DNA from: Aureobasidium sp. EXF-3400
Taxonomy: Eukaryota > Ascomycota > Dothideomycetes > Dothideales > Saccotheciaceae
Length of the DNA: 64,000 nucleotides
Assembly: GCA_024195585.1 (NCBI GenBank)
Contig: SWBL01000014.1
Location: forward strand, 186,001-250,000
Direction of reading: 5' to 3'
The notes under the pieces were generated by a model, which worked only from the letters and a program-made list of their open reading frames with translations, made no database searches and had not been told where the DNA came from. Position 1 is the stretch's first letter. Each line of letters opens with the position of its first letter. Made by a program: the position numbers and the translations under genes. This document shows positions 1 through 11,828 of the stretch, piece by piece.

Positions 1-850
1 CAAGTTATTATGCGCGTGGCACAAAGGATAAAAATTCCAGGAGCCGAGATGGAAAAAGTGGTTGCGGGTGTGGTGTAGTTGGTCGGCAAAGATTGTTCGG
101 AGGAGAACGTGTCGCGCGAATCGGAAAGCCGGACGTGGACGTGGAGCGTGTTTCGACGCGATTGGAACTCGCAAAAGGATGCAAGTTTGGAAAGTCTGGG
201 AGATTTATGATGCTGCCCCTAGCGCCCGCCTCACGTGACGTCGAGAAAACGCCGTGCGGCTGTGTGTCGCCACAAGGCTGCCGAGTCGAGCAAGAGCAAA
301 CGCAGGGGGTTTTGGATAAGCAAGATGTTCTGGGTGGCACGGCTCTGCTTTTTGCAGACGGCGGGAGAATGAGGGCAAAAGAGGCAGCAGATCAAAATGG
401 AAGTCGCTCACAAGCATACAGCTACCTTGGAGGGTGTAGAGGCTGGGCGTGGATAGCAGTGTATCGTGGTTGCCAGATTTCTCGTACTTGCCAAAAGTCT
501 TGGTTGAGAGCAGTCGCCTTCGACCCTCAAACGGACACGGATGCCTACGTATGACACGCAAGGCAGCAGCGCAGGAGCAGCAAGACGGGGTTACAGGAGG
601 CAGGAGTTTTGTCTGTCGCGAACGCAGAGCTGCCAGGCGACACAGTCATGTCAGATACATTCTTTCGTGGAGAAGAGGGCGAAGAAAAAGAGGCACAAGC
701 AGCGGCACAAGGCTCATCAGCGAGCGGCGGATAGTCGGAGACACGCACAGACCTCAAACTTTTGGCATAGCGTTCCTAATTTTTTATCTCATCTGCAAAG
801 CATCAAAGTCCTGGTAGCACACGACGGACCATTTTATATAATATTCCACC
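1..850. other. Left edge and upstream region of the UTP5-like gene
   Basis: I find no gene I can support here. Several overlapping open frames of 70-150 codons exist on both strands, but none shows a recognisable motif, repeat or splice pattern. A TATA-like run lies at about 834-843, very close to the ATG at 851, so it may belong to the 5' leader rather than act as a TATA box. Confidence 0.5.
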
Positions 851-2146
851 ATGAGCACAGCAAAACGAACACGGGCAAGACAGGCCGACGCTGGAGCAGC
901 ACCCTCGCTGCCGCCATCGAAAAAGGCAAAGACTTCACAGCAAGCTGGCTCTGGACTGGCCTTCCTGACCGATGAGAACCAAAGAGCCGGAAAGAAGCTG
1001 CGCGCAAACTACACCAATGGCATCAAGGATTCACGAGCGGACCGCGTCGACGAGTCAAAGGCCCAAGTCGAGCAACACGAGGCCGAAGCACCAGACGTAG
1101 TCGAGATTTCAAGTGGAGACGAATCAAGCGCATACAGCGGCTCTGACGACGAAGCCGACGACTCCAAGCCCGCCACCAACGGCATCCACGATGCCGACGC
1201 TGTCATGGCCGATGCTGACGAGGATGTGGAAGATGGTGCAGACGGCCAGTCGTTCGGCGACATGCTGCAGGCAGCGCATCCCGAGACAATCGATGTCCAG
1301 TCCGCCTTCGCCGACCGCGAGGCAGGCACCCAAGCTCTGGTACCCATGAACCAGGACCGCTCTCTCGCCCTCCCCACAGCCACCTCTCTCGGAACCGTTC
1401 TTACCCAAGCTCTACGCACCAACGACCGCGACCTCCTCGAGACCTGTTTCCAGATGACCGATCTCCCCAGCATCCGCTCAACCATACAGAGACTTCAATC
1501 GCCGCTTGTCGCTTCCCTCCTCCAACGTCTGGCCGAGAGACTACACAAACGCCCTGGTCGTGCCGGAAACCTCATGGTCTGGGTTCAGTGGTCGCTCGTA
1601 TCGCACGGTGGCTACCTCGCCAGCCAGCCTGACGTTCTCAAGAAGCTCAAGACCTTGTCGCGCGTCATCAAGGAACGTGCCAACGGCCTCCAATCTCTCG
1701 TCACACTCAAGGGCAAACTCGACATGCTCAACGCTCAAATCGAGCTCCGCAAGAGCGTCCAAGAGACAAGAGATGGGAGATTTGACGACGGCGACAACGT
1801 GGACGATCATGTCATCTATGTCGAGGGTCAGGACGATCTTTTATCCGACGACGACAACGACCTCATCAGCAACGCTGTGGGTAGCGATCTCGGTGACCTG
1901 TCCATGGTCAATGGCGCCGACCAGGCATCGTCCGATGTTGAAGAGGAAGAGGCCGGAGAGGGAATGTTCGACGAGGAAGCCGAAGAGACATCCGATGACG
2001 AGGGTGAAGAGCTGTCCGACGAGGACGAGGAGAGTGACGAAGTTGAGGAGGAGGAAGATGACGAGTCATCCGACGATGATGAGGCCCCAGCACCTGTCGT
2101 CAAGCCCTCAAGGACGCAGCAGCGCGCTGCTGGACGGAGAAGATGA
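851..2146 (+). CDS. UTP5: Utp5-like U3 snoRNP protein with Utp12 domain
   Basis: Single-exon gene for a 431-residue protein. The first 150 residues are low complexity and acidic, with a lysine/arginine-rich start. Residues about 165-290 (starting near LPTATSLGTVLTQALRTND) form an alpha-helical region with the look of the Utp12 domain found in UTP components of the small-subunit processome. The last 110 residues are an extreme Asp/Glu/Ser tract ending in a basic tail. Known family role: Utp5 (WDR43 in animals) belongs to the t-UTP/UtpA subcomplex in the nucleolus and acts in pre-18S rRNA transcription and processing. An N-terminal WD40 propeller is not visible, so this is the short Utp12-only form common in filamentous fungi. 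The start is the first ATG after the TATA-like stretch. The exact subunit (Utp5 rather than another Utp12 protein) is inferred. Confidence 0.8.
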   Translation: MSTAKRTRARQADAGAAPSLPPSKKAKTSQQAGSGLAFLTDENQRAGKKLRANYTNGIKDSRADRVDESKAQVEQHEAEAPDVVEISSGDESSAYSGSDDEADDSKPATNGIHDADAVMADADEDVEDGADGQSFGDMLQAAHPETIDVQSAFADREAGTQALVPMNQDRSLALPTATSLGTVLTQALRTNDRDLLETCFQMTDLPSIRSTIQRLQSPLVASLLQRLAERLHKRPGRAGNLMVWVQWSLVSHGGYLASQPDVLKKLKTLSRVIKERANGLQSLVTLKGKLDMLNAQIELRKSVQETRDGRFDDGDNVDDHVIYVEGQDDLLSDDDNDLISNAVGSDLGDLSMVNGADQASSDVEEEEAGEGMFDEEAEETSDDEGEELSDEDEESDEVEEEEDDESSDDDEAPAPVVKPSRTQQRAAGRRR

Positions 2147-3080
2147 GCGGCCACCCGAGCGCCGATTATCTTGTAGATATACCTCTTTCGAAGAATGAAC
2201 GAATCTCAGCAACAGCCACCACCGCTACAAGATGGCTTCGGTCTCTGAGCTTTCGCTTTTCTCGGAACTATTTGAACGGTTGCTATGCGCATCAGGAAAC
2301 GAGTGTACATGCATCATCCAAGCTGCGACGGAGTCTCAAGGGGTGGGTTTTGAATGTGGAGTTTGCGGCGTTCAAATAAGTTTCTTTCTTCCATCTCTTT
2401 CAATTGTTGGATCTTCATGTCCTTTTCTCTGCATGGCGCGTACACTCGGTTCTCTTAGACAAATCTGAGAATGGCATCACTTTACAATCGTTCGTTCTTG
2501 CCTGTATGTTCTCGTGTTCTGGGCAACCCAAAGTCACCTTGCCTTGCACGTCTTACTATACGGACAAAGTACATCAATCTTGTGAACAATTCTTCGACAT
2601 CAATGACACCTTCGGCATACACATCTGTCTATTGAGTCGACCAATCGCTTCGTGTTGTTATTTCCAAAAATTAGGATGTCCACTCTAATTTTGGTGGTGC
2701 TCAAAACGCACGGGATCATCTTGTCATTGAGATATGAAGCACAAATTAAATTCGAAACCGGGTTTCAAGCCCCACCAGCAGACCAACACAGATCACGCTT
2801 CAACAGTACATGCATAATAAGGTCAAGCACAATACAGAGTATTTTGAAGACATTCGAACCAAAGTTTGCTGCTGTATAGCCATTTTGTTACTCGAACAGC
2901 TTGTCACAGGTGCGACCCTGTCATACAAAGCTCGGAAGGATATGGATGGTCATTTAACAACATCATTAACTAGCCCAGCTAGTGCCCCTTATGACCATCA
3001 ACGGGACTCCGAATGAATGAGAGAGCATAGCAAGTAAAATTTCGATCCATATAAACAAGTATAGTATGGTATCAACCTTT
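2147..3080. other. Convergent intergenic region
   Basis: This lies between the 3' ends of the UTP5-like gene (+) and the MMS1_N/CPSF_A gene (-). Only short unconvincing frames are present. It probably holds both 3' UTRs. Confidence 0.5.
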
Positions 3081-6000
3081 TCACCACCACCGATCAACTG
3101 CAGCTGTGGCCTCTGCAATGAGATTCTCAACTTCCGCCTTTTGCGCCTCCAGATTGTCACGAACCCAACTTGAGATCGGATCATGAACCTCTTTCTCAGC
3201 CTCGGTATCAAGAATTGAGTTGAGCAATGCCACGCCATCCTCTGCCAACAAGCGAACCAAAAAGTCACCATTGACATGCATGTCACTGGGTCGGTATCTC
3301 CTGGACCTCCTCATCATATTCTCACTCGTAGGCCCGGCAATGTCAGACGAAGTCCCAAAGCCATGAGGTGGTAGCACAACCGGTACTGCTTTAGTCGACC
3401 CATTTTGCGTGATCGTGGGCGGTGTGCTGAAGGTGAAGGGAGCAATATCAGGATTACGCTGGCATAGCCTCTGCACCCATCGCAGGCGATGCGTAGTCTT
3501 TTCGTCGAGAATTGCGAGCCCGAGGATTGTGCCGTCGAGGGCGATGCCCACGAGATCGTCTTTGAGCACGGCAGGAGTCTTTCTTACGGGCTTCCAAGGT
3601 GGGCGTACTTTCGCTTCCACGACACGCATGACTGAGCGGAAGAGTTTCGCAGTGAAGAGCGTGTCACGGGTAGCGACTCTAGGAGGTTGGCTGGGGTCTG
3701 GGACCCTCAAGCCGACCAGATCTCCGCTTAGTGTACTAGTCAGATTGAAACTCATCTTTGTGTTATCGTCGTGAGAGATGTCGATAGTTGTGTGGCTAGT
3801 CGATTGTCTCGCTCCATCGCCCCTGGCGACGTTTCGCAACATCTTCGAGTTAGGATCGTTCGAATTGAGCACCAGCTGAAGTGTAAGCGTGGAGTCGCGT
3901 TCAGTTGTGATGTGTATATGCGGCGGTGCAGTAGTCACACGTATACCAGGACTATGCATCACAAAGTCGCATACTTCGCTGAACCTAGAGTTGAAGTCAG
4001 TCGATGCGTATACACCGTGAGAATGTTAGTGCAGAAACTCACTTTGATGTCCCAATGTCATACTCAAGGAAGTGTACCGTTTTCCCAGAGCACAATACGA
4101 TATCTGTGTCGCCATAGGTTGCGATTGCTGTTACTGGAACATCGAAGTGCTTCATGTGCGAAACTTCGATACCGCCTGTTCCACCTACAGCTGGAGGTCG
4201 AAGCAGGTACATTTTTCCATTCGTAGATCTGGAAGGAGCGACATCATCAAAACGAGGTGTGCGGCCAACGGCAACTGCGACCAAGATATGTTGGTGTGCA
4301 GCGTCGGGTGTCCGTCTGAACGACCATTCGGTCATCGAGTGAACCTTCCAACCGATGTCCGTCTCCCATGAGCAGTTCCAATCACCGGAGCTGATCCGAA
4401 CTACATCCCGCACCGCCCTGGTCGTCGGCGAACGCTTCCATACATACGAAGATGCGCTGACAAAGCAATTCAGTGACCTCAACTCAATTAGTGTGTGAGG
4501 AGATCCTCGAACTTTGATGTTATTCGGAACAATTCCTCGCCTCTCCGATACAGCTGTGACGAAGCACGAGTCTCCTGAAACAACAACGAGAGCCTCGGAT
4601 AGGGTAGATGTCTCAACATACGGGACCATTGTCATAGCCGCAATCGAGTCTTGCTGGAAGTAGCGTGGGCCGTCTGTAAGGTAAACATCAGATATCGTTA
4701 TGTCCTCCAGTTTGGCGTCTTTCATAGTGATGTTGAAGAAACCATCGCCACAAGTTGCAAAGGCAGATAAGGCACTTTTTCCCAAGTTGAGGTTGACCGT
4801 CGTCAAACCAAGGCTAAAGTGTCTTTGTGATTTAGTATGCAGTGATGCTATTGTATGTTAGCAAATATCTGATTCAAGCCTAAGCATATCTTACAATCCA
4901 GGCCGACTTGAAGCTCGAGGGCATAGACTGAACCACCTCGCAAGCCACAAAGTACCACAAGATCGACGGGCTTATCTGAAGTCGTTTGCTCGCCGAGGAC
5001 GAGAATATCCTCGCAGGCGTTCAAGGCCTCGAGGTCATCTAAATGGTCGGCGTTTTGAGGGATCTCATGCTCCAGATAAGGTTCAAGCCCGTTGGTCGGG
5101 GAGACCCTAAAGACATGCATTGTTCCATTGGAGTCACCGGCGACGACAAAGGTCAACATTGTAGTAGAGTGGATGGCCAAAGATATGACTTCACACTCTG
5201 TTCGTACCGGCTTACCGAGCTCTGAAACTGATGCCATGTCATCGTCGACATCATCTACTTTGAGTGCCCGTAGTTCTGACCTTCCATCAATTCGAAATGC
5301 AATGACTGCACAGGGAATATTGCTTTGGATCGCTGCTGCGACAGCCTTGTGCCCCGCAGGCCACTGTTCAACAAGCAGACTGTTTTGAGCATTGCGGCTG
5401 AGCGAGATCGCCGATTCTGTGATTTGAAAGACACAATTGTCCGCTATCATGGCGACAGCGAGCGTTGAGTGCTGCATGTCAAAACCCACAGCCCTCACAG
5501 CTTGCAAGTCATGGAATTCACTATCCTCCGGAGATTGCGGTATCGACAGAACATGGGTCTGCCCCGGGGTCGAAAGAACGATGAAGAACACTTCCTCTTC
5601 CGGAACAGGGAGAATCCAAGCATGCGAAACAACGCTGAACGGCGCATGGCCTTCAATCCGAGCGCCGATGCGTGCTTCAAGGCCCATCCGTAGTTCTGTG
5701 ATATGGCCGTATGGTTGTCGACCACTAGGCGCAAACAGAGTGTCCCTCGAGTATAGCGGTACTCTCTTGCGGGAGGTAGGTTTTGCCACCAGATCCAGAT
5801 TCTCTGACCAGTTTGGTAGTGTAGAAAGGATGAAGCCGTGCATTCCGCCGTTCGGCTCCAATTCAGAAGAAGGAGCTTGACGGCACTCGGTCTAGCATCT
5901 TGTCAGCCTTATCCAAGCATATAATCTGACAACGTTCGATACTCACTACCCAGACGCAACCCGTACTTGAAGCGCCTTGGACGATTAGAACGTCCCCTTG

Positions 6001-7249
6001 ATCAGACCTTCCGAATGGCGCACATGCCGAATCTACGTGACATTCCAGACTTCCAACATGGTTGATGACGACACCCTCGCCGGGCGCGTCCTGTTCGAAA
6101 ACCATATAATAGACATGGCCATCCTCGGATATTAGATAGATATAGTCCTCTTCCTCGTAGTCACCTCCTCTTCTTGGCCGTACCCAGCAGGACCAGAGCG
6201 AGTTGAACGAAGCCGGCGGATAGTGTTCTGGCGGATCCTCTCTCTGGAGAAGTAGACCGGTGGTGACGATTGCTGTAGTCAAAATGTTCTCGAAGATTCT
6301 TATGCCTTTTGCGGTAGTGAGTACAAAGGCTGCGTTGCCTTTCAGAGGTATCAAGAGATTGGGCAATTCACCCGCTGATTTGATCAGCAACGTCACTGTG
6401 AGTTCCGATAGAGCATTACTTACATAAGAATATCCTGTGACCCTGCTTGACCTCCGCAGTTCTGACTTTATCAGAATTCGACCACTCGACCCATACCGGC
6501 CGAATGACGCCATCATGCAAGACGATCATGAGTAAAATGAGCCGGTCCGGATCGTGTCTAGGCGGGTAAAGGAAATCCATGAGTAGAATAGTACCAGGTA
6601 CGTCTTTGATGGTTTGTGAGCTAGAGACAGGGACGAATCCGTCATCCCATTTTTGTTGCCCTGAGCTCAGTAGCCCAGCTTGTTTCACATAACATACGAA
6701 GACCTTGTGCTCGCCAATTGCCACTGCCAGAGCTCGAGAATACGGATCTACCGCTATAGCGTTGCCGTGGACCCGCGGTGGGTTGATGAACGTAGGCATA
6801 GGTACGCATAACACTTTGAAGATATCTTCGCTGTCTCCAGCTTCCGAAGCTGTGAGGAAGAACAGCTGGCTGGTGCCAATCAAAGTAAAAACCAACATCT
6901 GTGGGCCTATAGGACCCTCAGAAGTGTTGCTACAACCACCGATGTCGTCCGGGTACTCCCTAAGTTCGCTTTCGTACGGATCGAAGTAACCGATGACATT
7001 GGCCGCACCAATCTCGCCATCGAAGTCACTCTTTGTGGCAATATGAGTAACGTGCGCTCCCGATTCGATCTCGAACAGTTGAATGAAATCTCTGCCTATA
7101 CAGAGGTAATCGTCTTTCGCTGGCGATCGGATTCGTGCCGGGATTATCGAACGGATGGTCGGAGTCGGTGCCAGTGTCCTCGTTAGCAGACCGAGGGGTT
7201 CATTGCTCTTGCCTTTCAGCGGATCCTGTACGGGCTGTTGTGGACTCAT
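3081..7249 (-). CDS. MMS1_N / CPSF_A beta-propeller protein (DDB1/Rse1/Cft1-like superfamily)
   Basis: Five-exon minus-strand gene: 7249-6424, 6374-5947, 5885-4895, 4847-4043 and 3984-3081, giving 1317 residues. All joins keep frame and use GT-AG introns of 49, 61, 47, 58 nt. The N-terminus (near RTLAPTPTIRSIIPARIRSP) is of the MMS1_N type shared by Mms1, DDB1, Rse1/SF3B3 and Cft1/CPSF160. Blade-like repeats and short DIVLCSGKTVHFLEYDIG-type strands follow, and the C-terminal third should be the CPSF_A part. Such proteins are three-propeller scaffolds in cullin-4 ubiquitin ligases, splicing SF3b or mRNA cleavage complexes. The sequence is too divergent for me to call it DDB1 (about 1150 aa), Rse1 (about 1200) or Cft1 (about 1400). 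I place it with the fungal proteins named for an MMS-type N-terminal domain. The start is the first ATG in exon 1; the frame is open upstream but only with a TTG. It is divergent from the RabGAP gene. Confidence 0.8.
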
Positions 7250-8000
7250 GGAGGGCGAGAGGTCTTTGTGTACAACGATGCAAGAGGAAGACAAAAGGAG
7301 GTGCCTGAAGCTTTGCAGTTTCTCAAGGCGATGTCGAGACAGAACTTATATCAACAACACACGCAAAATACAGAACCATAAGACAGAGTTCAATCTCAGC
7401 AATAACGATGCGACCTGTCACCGAAGAATTTAAGTTTCCAGAGATTGTTGGAGCTGCAAAACGAGAAGCTGAATCGGGTGCTTACTGCATGCAATTGACA
7501 CGGCTCTGCGCGTCTGGCCTACATGATGAACCAAGTGAGCAAGTGATTCAATAGGCGACGAACTAGCTGGTCGACTAGTCGTAACTGGGAAGCAAACTGA
7601 CAAGAAAATGGTCCAGGACCCAAGTGATGTCGGTCAGCGGTCATGGCAGCCGCCGGCAGAAGTTGGTCTCGGCTCGGCGTTCGTCGCGCTTCCTTGCGGT
7701 CGGATCCGCCGTTAGCGATTATTGGCTTGACGACATTCACCAACACTACACAACATTCCTTTGGTGCTACGACAAAACTCCCTTGATGGCCAACCTTCGT
7801 CCAACACAGACTTGTGGTTGCTAGAACAGTCCCGCGGTCTCGGTCTCTACGCAATACAAAAGGGGTCGTCTGTTGCGCACTGCTACTCAATCAGCCGCGC
7901 GGACGCTACTGCATGGTAGGCGCATGAAGACGTATGAACCGCAAAGCTGGATTCAGTAACTTCGTCGACGTCCACTCCTCCTTAATACAGTCCAAAAACT
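7250..8000. promoter_or_regulatory. Divergent promoter region between MMS1_N protein and RabGAP
   Basis: About 750 bp separate the two head-to-head start codons, so this should hold both promoters and leaders. Small open frames are present, but none has coding features. Confidence 0.4.
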
Positions 8001-9471
8001 ATGGACGACAAAACTCAGAGTTCCAATGGAGAATTTGACCATGCTGCGGCAGACTACGACGCCCCAAGCTCTGGCCAACCGTTCTCTAATTCATGGCGAG
8101 ACGAGCCTCTAACACCTGCCGAATCATCCAAAGTTACGAAAATTCTCCGAGCATGCAAGAACAACGACAGACAGCAACTAGTAGCACTTGCCACGACTTC
8201 GGGCGGTCTGGTTGAGGACCATGTCAGACGTCTCGCCTGTACGTAACCACCCTATACTTATGCCACTTTGCATCACCAACACTCTCGCCAGGGCCCATAC
8301 TGTTGGGCAACTCTCCTACCGACGTCGATCATACAGACGATTGGCAGGAACTCCCCGTACAACGAGACGAAGAGCAAGTCAAGCTTGATGTTCACCGCGC
8401 TTTCGTGTACTATCCTCTCAGTATGCACAGCGGAATGGGCCCGATAGCCGATGCGGTCTGCTAATATGCAATAGACGAATCAGAAAAGCAAATCGAGGGT
8501 CGTAAGAATGAACTCTCGGACCTTATCACTGGATTACTGCGTCAGCATCCGTGCCTACACTACTTCCAGGGCTTCCACGACATCGCACAAGTGCTGTTGC
8601 TTGTCTTAGGCGCCGAAAAGGCTGCACCACTACTGGCCCGTTTGTCCCTTCTGCGGATTCGGGACTACATGCTTCCTACATTCTCTGCCAGTGAATCACA
8701 TGTGCAGCTACTGCCGGCAATAGTCTACGCTACTGATCCGAACCTTTGCCAGCACCTGGCTGGATTGCAGCCGTACTTTGCCATCGCTGCAACACTGACT
8801 TTGTACGCGCACGACATCGAAGAGTATGGCGGTATCTCTCGGTTGTTTGACTTCCTCCTTGCGCATGAAGCTGTGATATCAGTGTACATGTATGCAACAG
8901 TACGTCTGAGTATATCGGGGCGACCCTCCCGGTCGATCACCTTTAGCTAACCAGGCTCCAGATCGTCATGACTCGAAAAGACGAGCTACTGGAGTACGAC
9001 TCCGACGATGCCGACATGATGTATGCAATCTTGTCTAAGCTCCCAAAGCCACTGGACATCGAATCTATCATCACGAGGACGACGTTGCTCTTCGCCCAAC
9101 ACCCACCAGAAACACTGCCATTTAGTGCATGGCGTAAGGTGTCAAAGTACAGTGTACTAAAGACCACCCGTGATCCGGACGAACTTGCAAAGCAGACTCT
9201 TGAGGAAGGTGAGCTTCTTCATGCGAAGCATGCAGCACAGATCAAGCGTCAAGAAACACTCCAGAAGGTGACTGCTCACACACGCTTGTTGGCCCACAAA
9301 TATCGCAAACCTGCTGGAGCATTCACCCTAGCGGTTGTATTCGGTGTTCTGTCACTATGGTTGGGCAGGAACGGAAATGGCACCTCTATCTTGTCGCCGG
9401 CCGTGTTGATTGACGCTAAGGACAAAGTATTGTGGGTCATCAACTCGGCTTGGGCAAGTCTCCGGCTGTGA
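8001..9471 (+). CDS. GYP8: TBC1D20/Gyp8-type Rab GTPase-activating protein
   Basis: Four exons: 8001-8238, 8292-8420, 8475-8899 and 8962-9471, giving 433 residues with introns of 53, 54 and 62 nt. TBC-domain motifs are visible: a WPILLG core start at about residue 80, VKLDVHR with the arginine finger R115 (IxxDxxR motif), and YFQG at 152-155 with the glutamine finger Q154, so the protein should be catalytically competent. The C-terminus has one hydrophobic segment at about 382-399, typical of the tail-anchored TBC1D20/Gyp8 branch. Known family role: stimulates GTP hydrolysis by Rab1/Ypt1-type GTPases at the ER-Golgi interface. The acidic linker and the helical region with basic residues before the anchor fit the family. 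The start codon is the only ATG in frame with the first splice junction. Confidence 0.9.
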
Positions 9472-10347
9472 GTGGATGGGTTCATGTGAACAGCAATTTC
9501 GAAAAAAGTAGGCTTATGCTGAATGACATTCATGATAAAGTTGTGCACATATTCATAAAAAAAGGGGGTCTACTACACCATCTGTTCAGACAAGCCAAGC
9601 TCGATAAACAGCGTATACAACAGCTGTCGAGAAAGGCTCATGTGTCTCTGTCGTTTGTTTCATCCGACTCTGTAAAGAGCTGCCTGTCTGGGTGAACCTC
9701 GAGATATCAAAGCAACCCCTGACATATCGTAACTCTGTCAAGATTCGTGACACCTTGCAGAAAGATCCATCTCCTTGCCTTGTCAGTGTCAAGTTTCGAT
9801 ACCGACTTTGTGTAGAGTACGACTCAGGAGACTTTGCACCGGTCAGCCACCAGCTCTTGAAACCCTTGTTTCTGGGATCTCCGACGGCTGGGAAAAGCCC
9901 TGACGTTTCATTATGGTAGAAAGATGATCTAGCCTGTTCTACGTGCCAAAGCCTGTCACATGCTCGTGATGGTAGGACATCTGTCAAACGAATGTCGATT
10001 GGTAGAATTTGAGATGGTGTTTTAGATTTCATCCTCATCGACCCCTGGAAGGAAGCATGGAAAAGGATGCCGACTTTATCCATAAAGACTGAGCCGTCGA
10101 TTGCGTATACCCAGGAGGTACGGAATGGCCCCGTCATTTAGATACGAAAATCTGGCAAAATACTACAAAGACCAACATCAGACCAAAGTTTTTGTGGAGA
10201 AGAGCTCTGCTTTCTTCAAAACCCTCTTCCTTCCACCGGTGGCGACTCCTGATATACCAAAATCTACCGTTGCTCAGCACGTCGTTCGCGAAGAACCATC
10301 CCGATACAAAGGGATGCATCGTGTGACTCTAGCGTTGCTGCACAAAG
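9472..10347. other. Convergent intergenic region with one unverified minus-strand frame
   Basis: A 183-codon minus-strand frame with an ATG spans 10137-9586. It shows no recognised domain and its length is near what chance would give in 64 kb, so I do not call it a gene. The rest is presumably the 3' UTRs of the RabGAP (+) and the class V aminotransferase (-). Confidence 0.4.
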
Positions 10348-11828
10348 CTATCCTTCCGCCTCCCCCTTGCTAACCCTGTGGCAGACCTGCTTCAGAACAT
10401 CTCCGGCCCACTTCCAGTCGTCCCGGGTGAGGTAGATCTGCGCGCTCAGTCTGACCCAATAAGCGCCCCCATAGAAAATGATAGCGATGAAGGTATTGTA
10501 TTCGTCGACGAGCGTGGATGAGATCCACTGGGCAATCTTGATCGCCTTCTGCGTATCGCCACCTGTAAGAGTGGTGGGATCAAGGGGTAGCCGGACGTTC
10601 GCGAAATTGCATCTGGTAAGGGTGCCTTCCTGATTTTGCATAACCTCGGTGGAGAGAATTTCAGCGACCAGCTTGCCTGCCTCGCGCGCTTGATTCTGCG
10701 TAAAGCTGACGATCGCATCTTCACCGCTCTTGCCCTGCCAGGTGATGGATTCCCTGAATTTGAGAGCAGCGGGCACGCATATGTACGGTGAGTTATCAGT
10801 AGTTCCTACAAATTCGAAGTTGGTGACGAAATCGCTTTTCGTACTGGGCGGCAGGGGGTTATTAATCGACCCACTGTTGTTGGGCAAAGGATGGTAGCCA
10901 TGCGAGGTTGGCAACGTGGATCTGATGAGACCCTGGTTCCTCTGCGGGACGTATAACAGTGCGCAACCTCTCGGCGTGAACAGCCATTTGTGCGCGTTGG
11001 AGACGAAGAAGTCTGGATCGAGTTGTGTAAGATCAAGGGGGATGTGGCCAACACTATGAGCCCCATCTACAAGCGACAAGATGCCATGGGCACGGCAAGC
11101 AGAGACCAAACGCTCGAATGGAACAAGTACACCAGGCAGAGAGACGATGGTATCAAAGATCGCTACTTTGGGTCGCTTGCCGGAGGCGATGATCCGAGCA
11201 ACCGCGTTCTCAAACGACTCACACAGCTGATCATCGGGCATGGGATAAATGTGATCATCTATCCTCAACGACTCGGCGGCGGTGGTCTCAGTGATGTAGC
11301 TCACTGTTTTTTCACAAGCCCCATATATCGTAGCGAAGTACAGAATAACATCTCCCTCTGTAAATCTGATGCTCCGCAAGACAGTGTTAACGCCAGTGGT
11401 GGCGTTTGGAACAAAGACGCAAGTGTCTACAGGGGCTTTGACCAGATTCGCGATGGCCTCCCTCGACTTGTCTAACGCTTTTGGATAGGCGAGGCGAATA
11501 TAGCTATCAGGTTTTGCCTCGCACTCGTCTTGCGACTGCCTCAATGCGTCTCTAACGGTACGAGGGAAGGTGCCAAAGCTCCCTATGGATGCGATCAGCA
11601 TGATTCGGCCACATGGAAGTTGTCCTTCGCTACAGGCTCTGCGACTTGCAACGGGTGCGAGTGGAGAAATCCAAGAACCGAAGGACGCGTTCATGCTTCT
11701 GGAACTTGGATGAGGGCATGGTTCTCACCGTGATTCAGGTTCCTGTAGCCTGGATCGAACAAGAATTGGCGTTTCAACAGCTCGCTTCCACATTCAAAAG
11801 ACGACTTTTCTTCAAAGGTTGTAGACAT
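10348..11828 (-). CDS. Class V aminotransferase-fold PLP enzyme (isopenicillin N epimerase / Egt2-like group)
   Basis: Two exons: 11828-11729 and 11582-10348, giving 444 residues. The first exon supplies the conserved start ending in PGYRNLNHG and splices to SFGTFPRTV, restoring the family NHGSFG motif; reading from the in-frame ATG at 11694 would instead translate intron. PLP-site residues visible are the ATTGVN phosphate loop near 94-99, the LVDGAHS segment with D206, and SNAHKW with the Schiff-base lysine K232. The fold-type I enzyme could be a cysteine desulfurase-like lyase, a sugar or amino-acid epimerase-like enzyme, or the hercynylcysteine sulfoxide lyase (Egt2) of ergothioneine synthesis, which belongs to this group. 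Without alignment I cannot choose. No ergothioneine Egt1 gene lies nearby. No targeting peptide is obvious. Confidence 0.85.

Noticed and set aside
9586..10137. 183-codon minus-strand frame between RabGAP and class V enzyme
   Set aside because: Length is near the chance expectation for 64 kb at this base composition, and no family features are seen.
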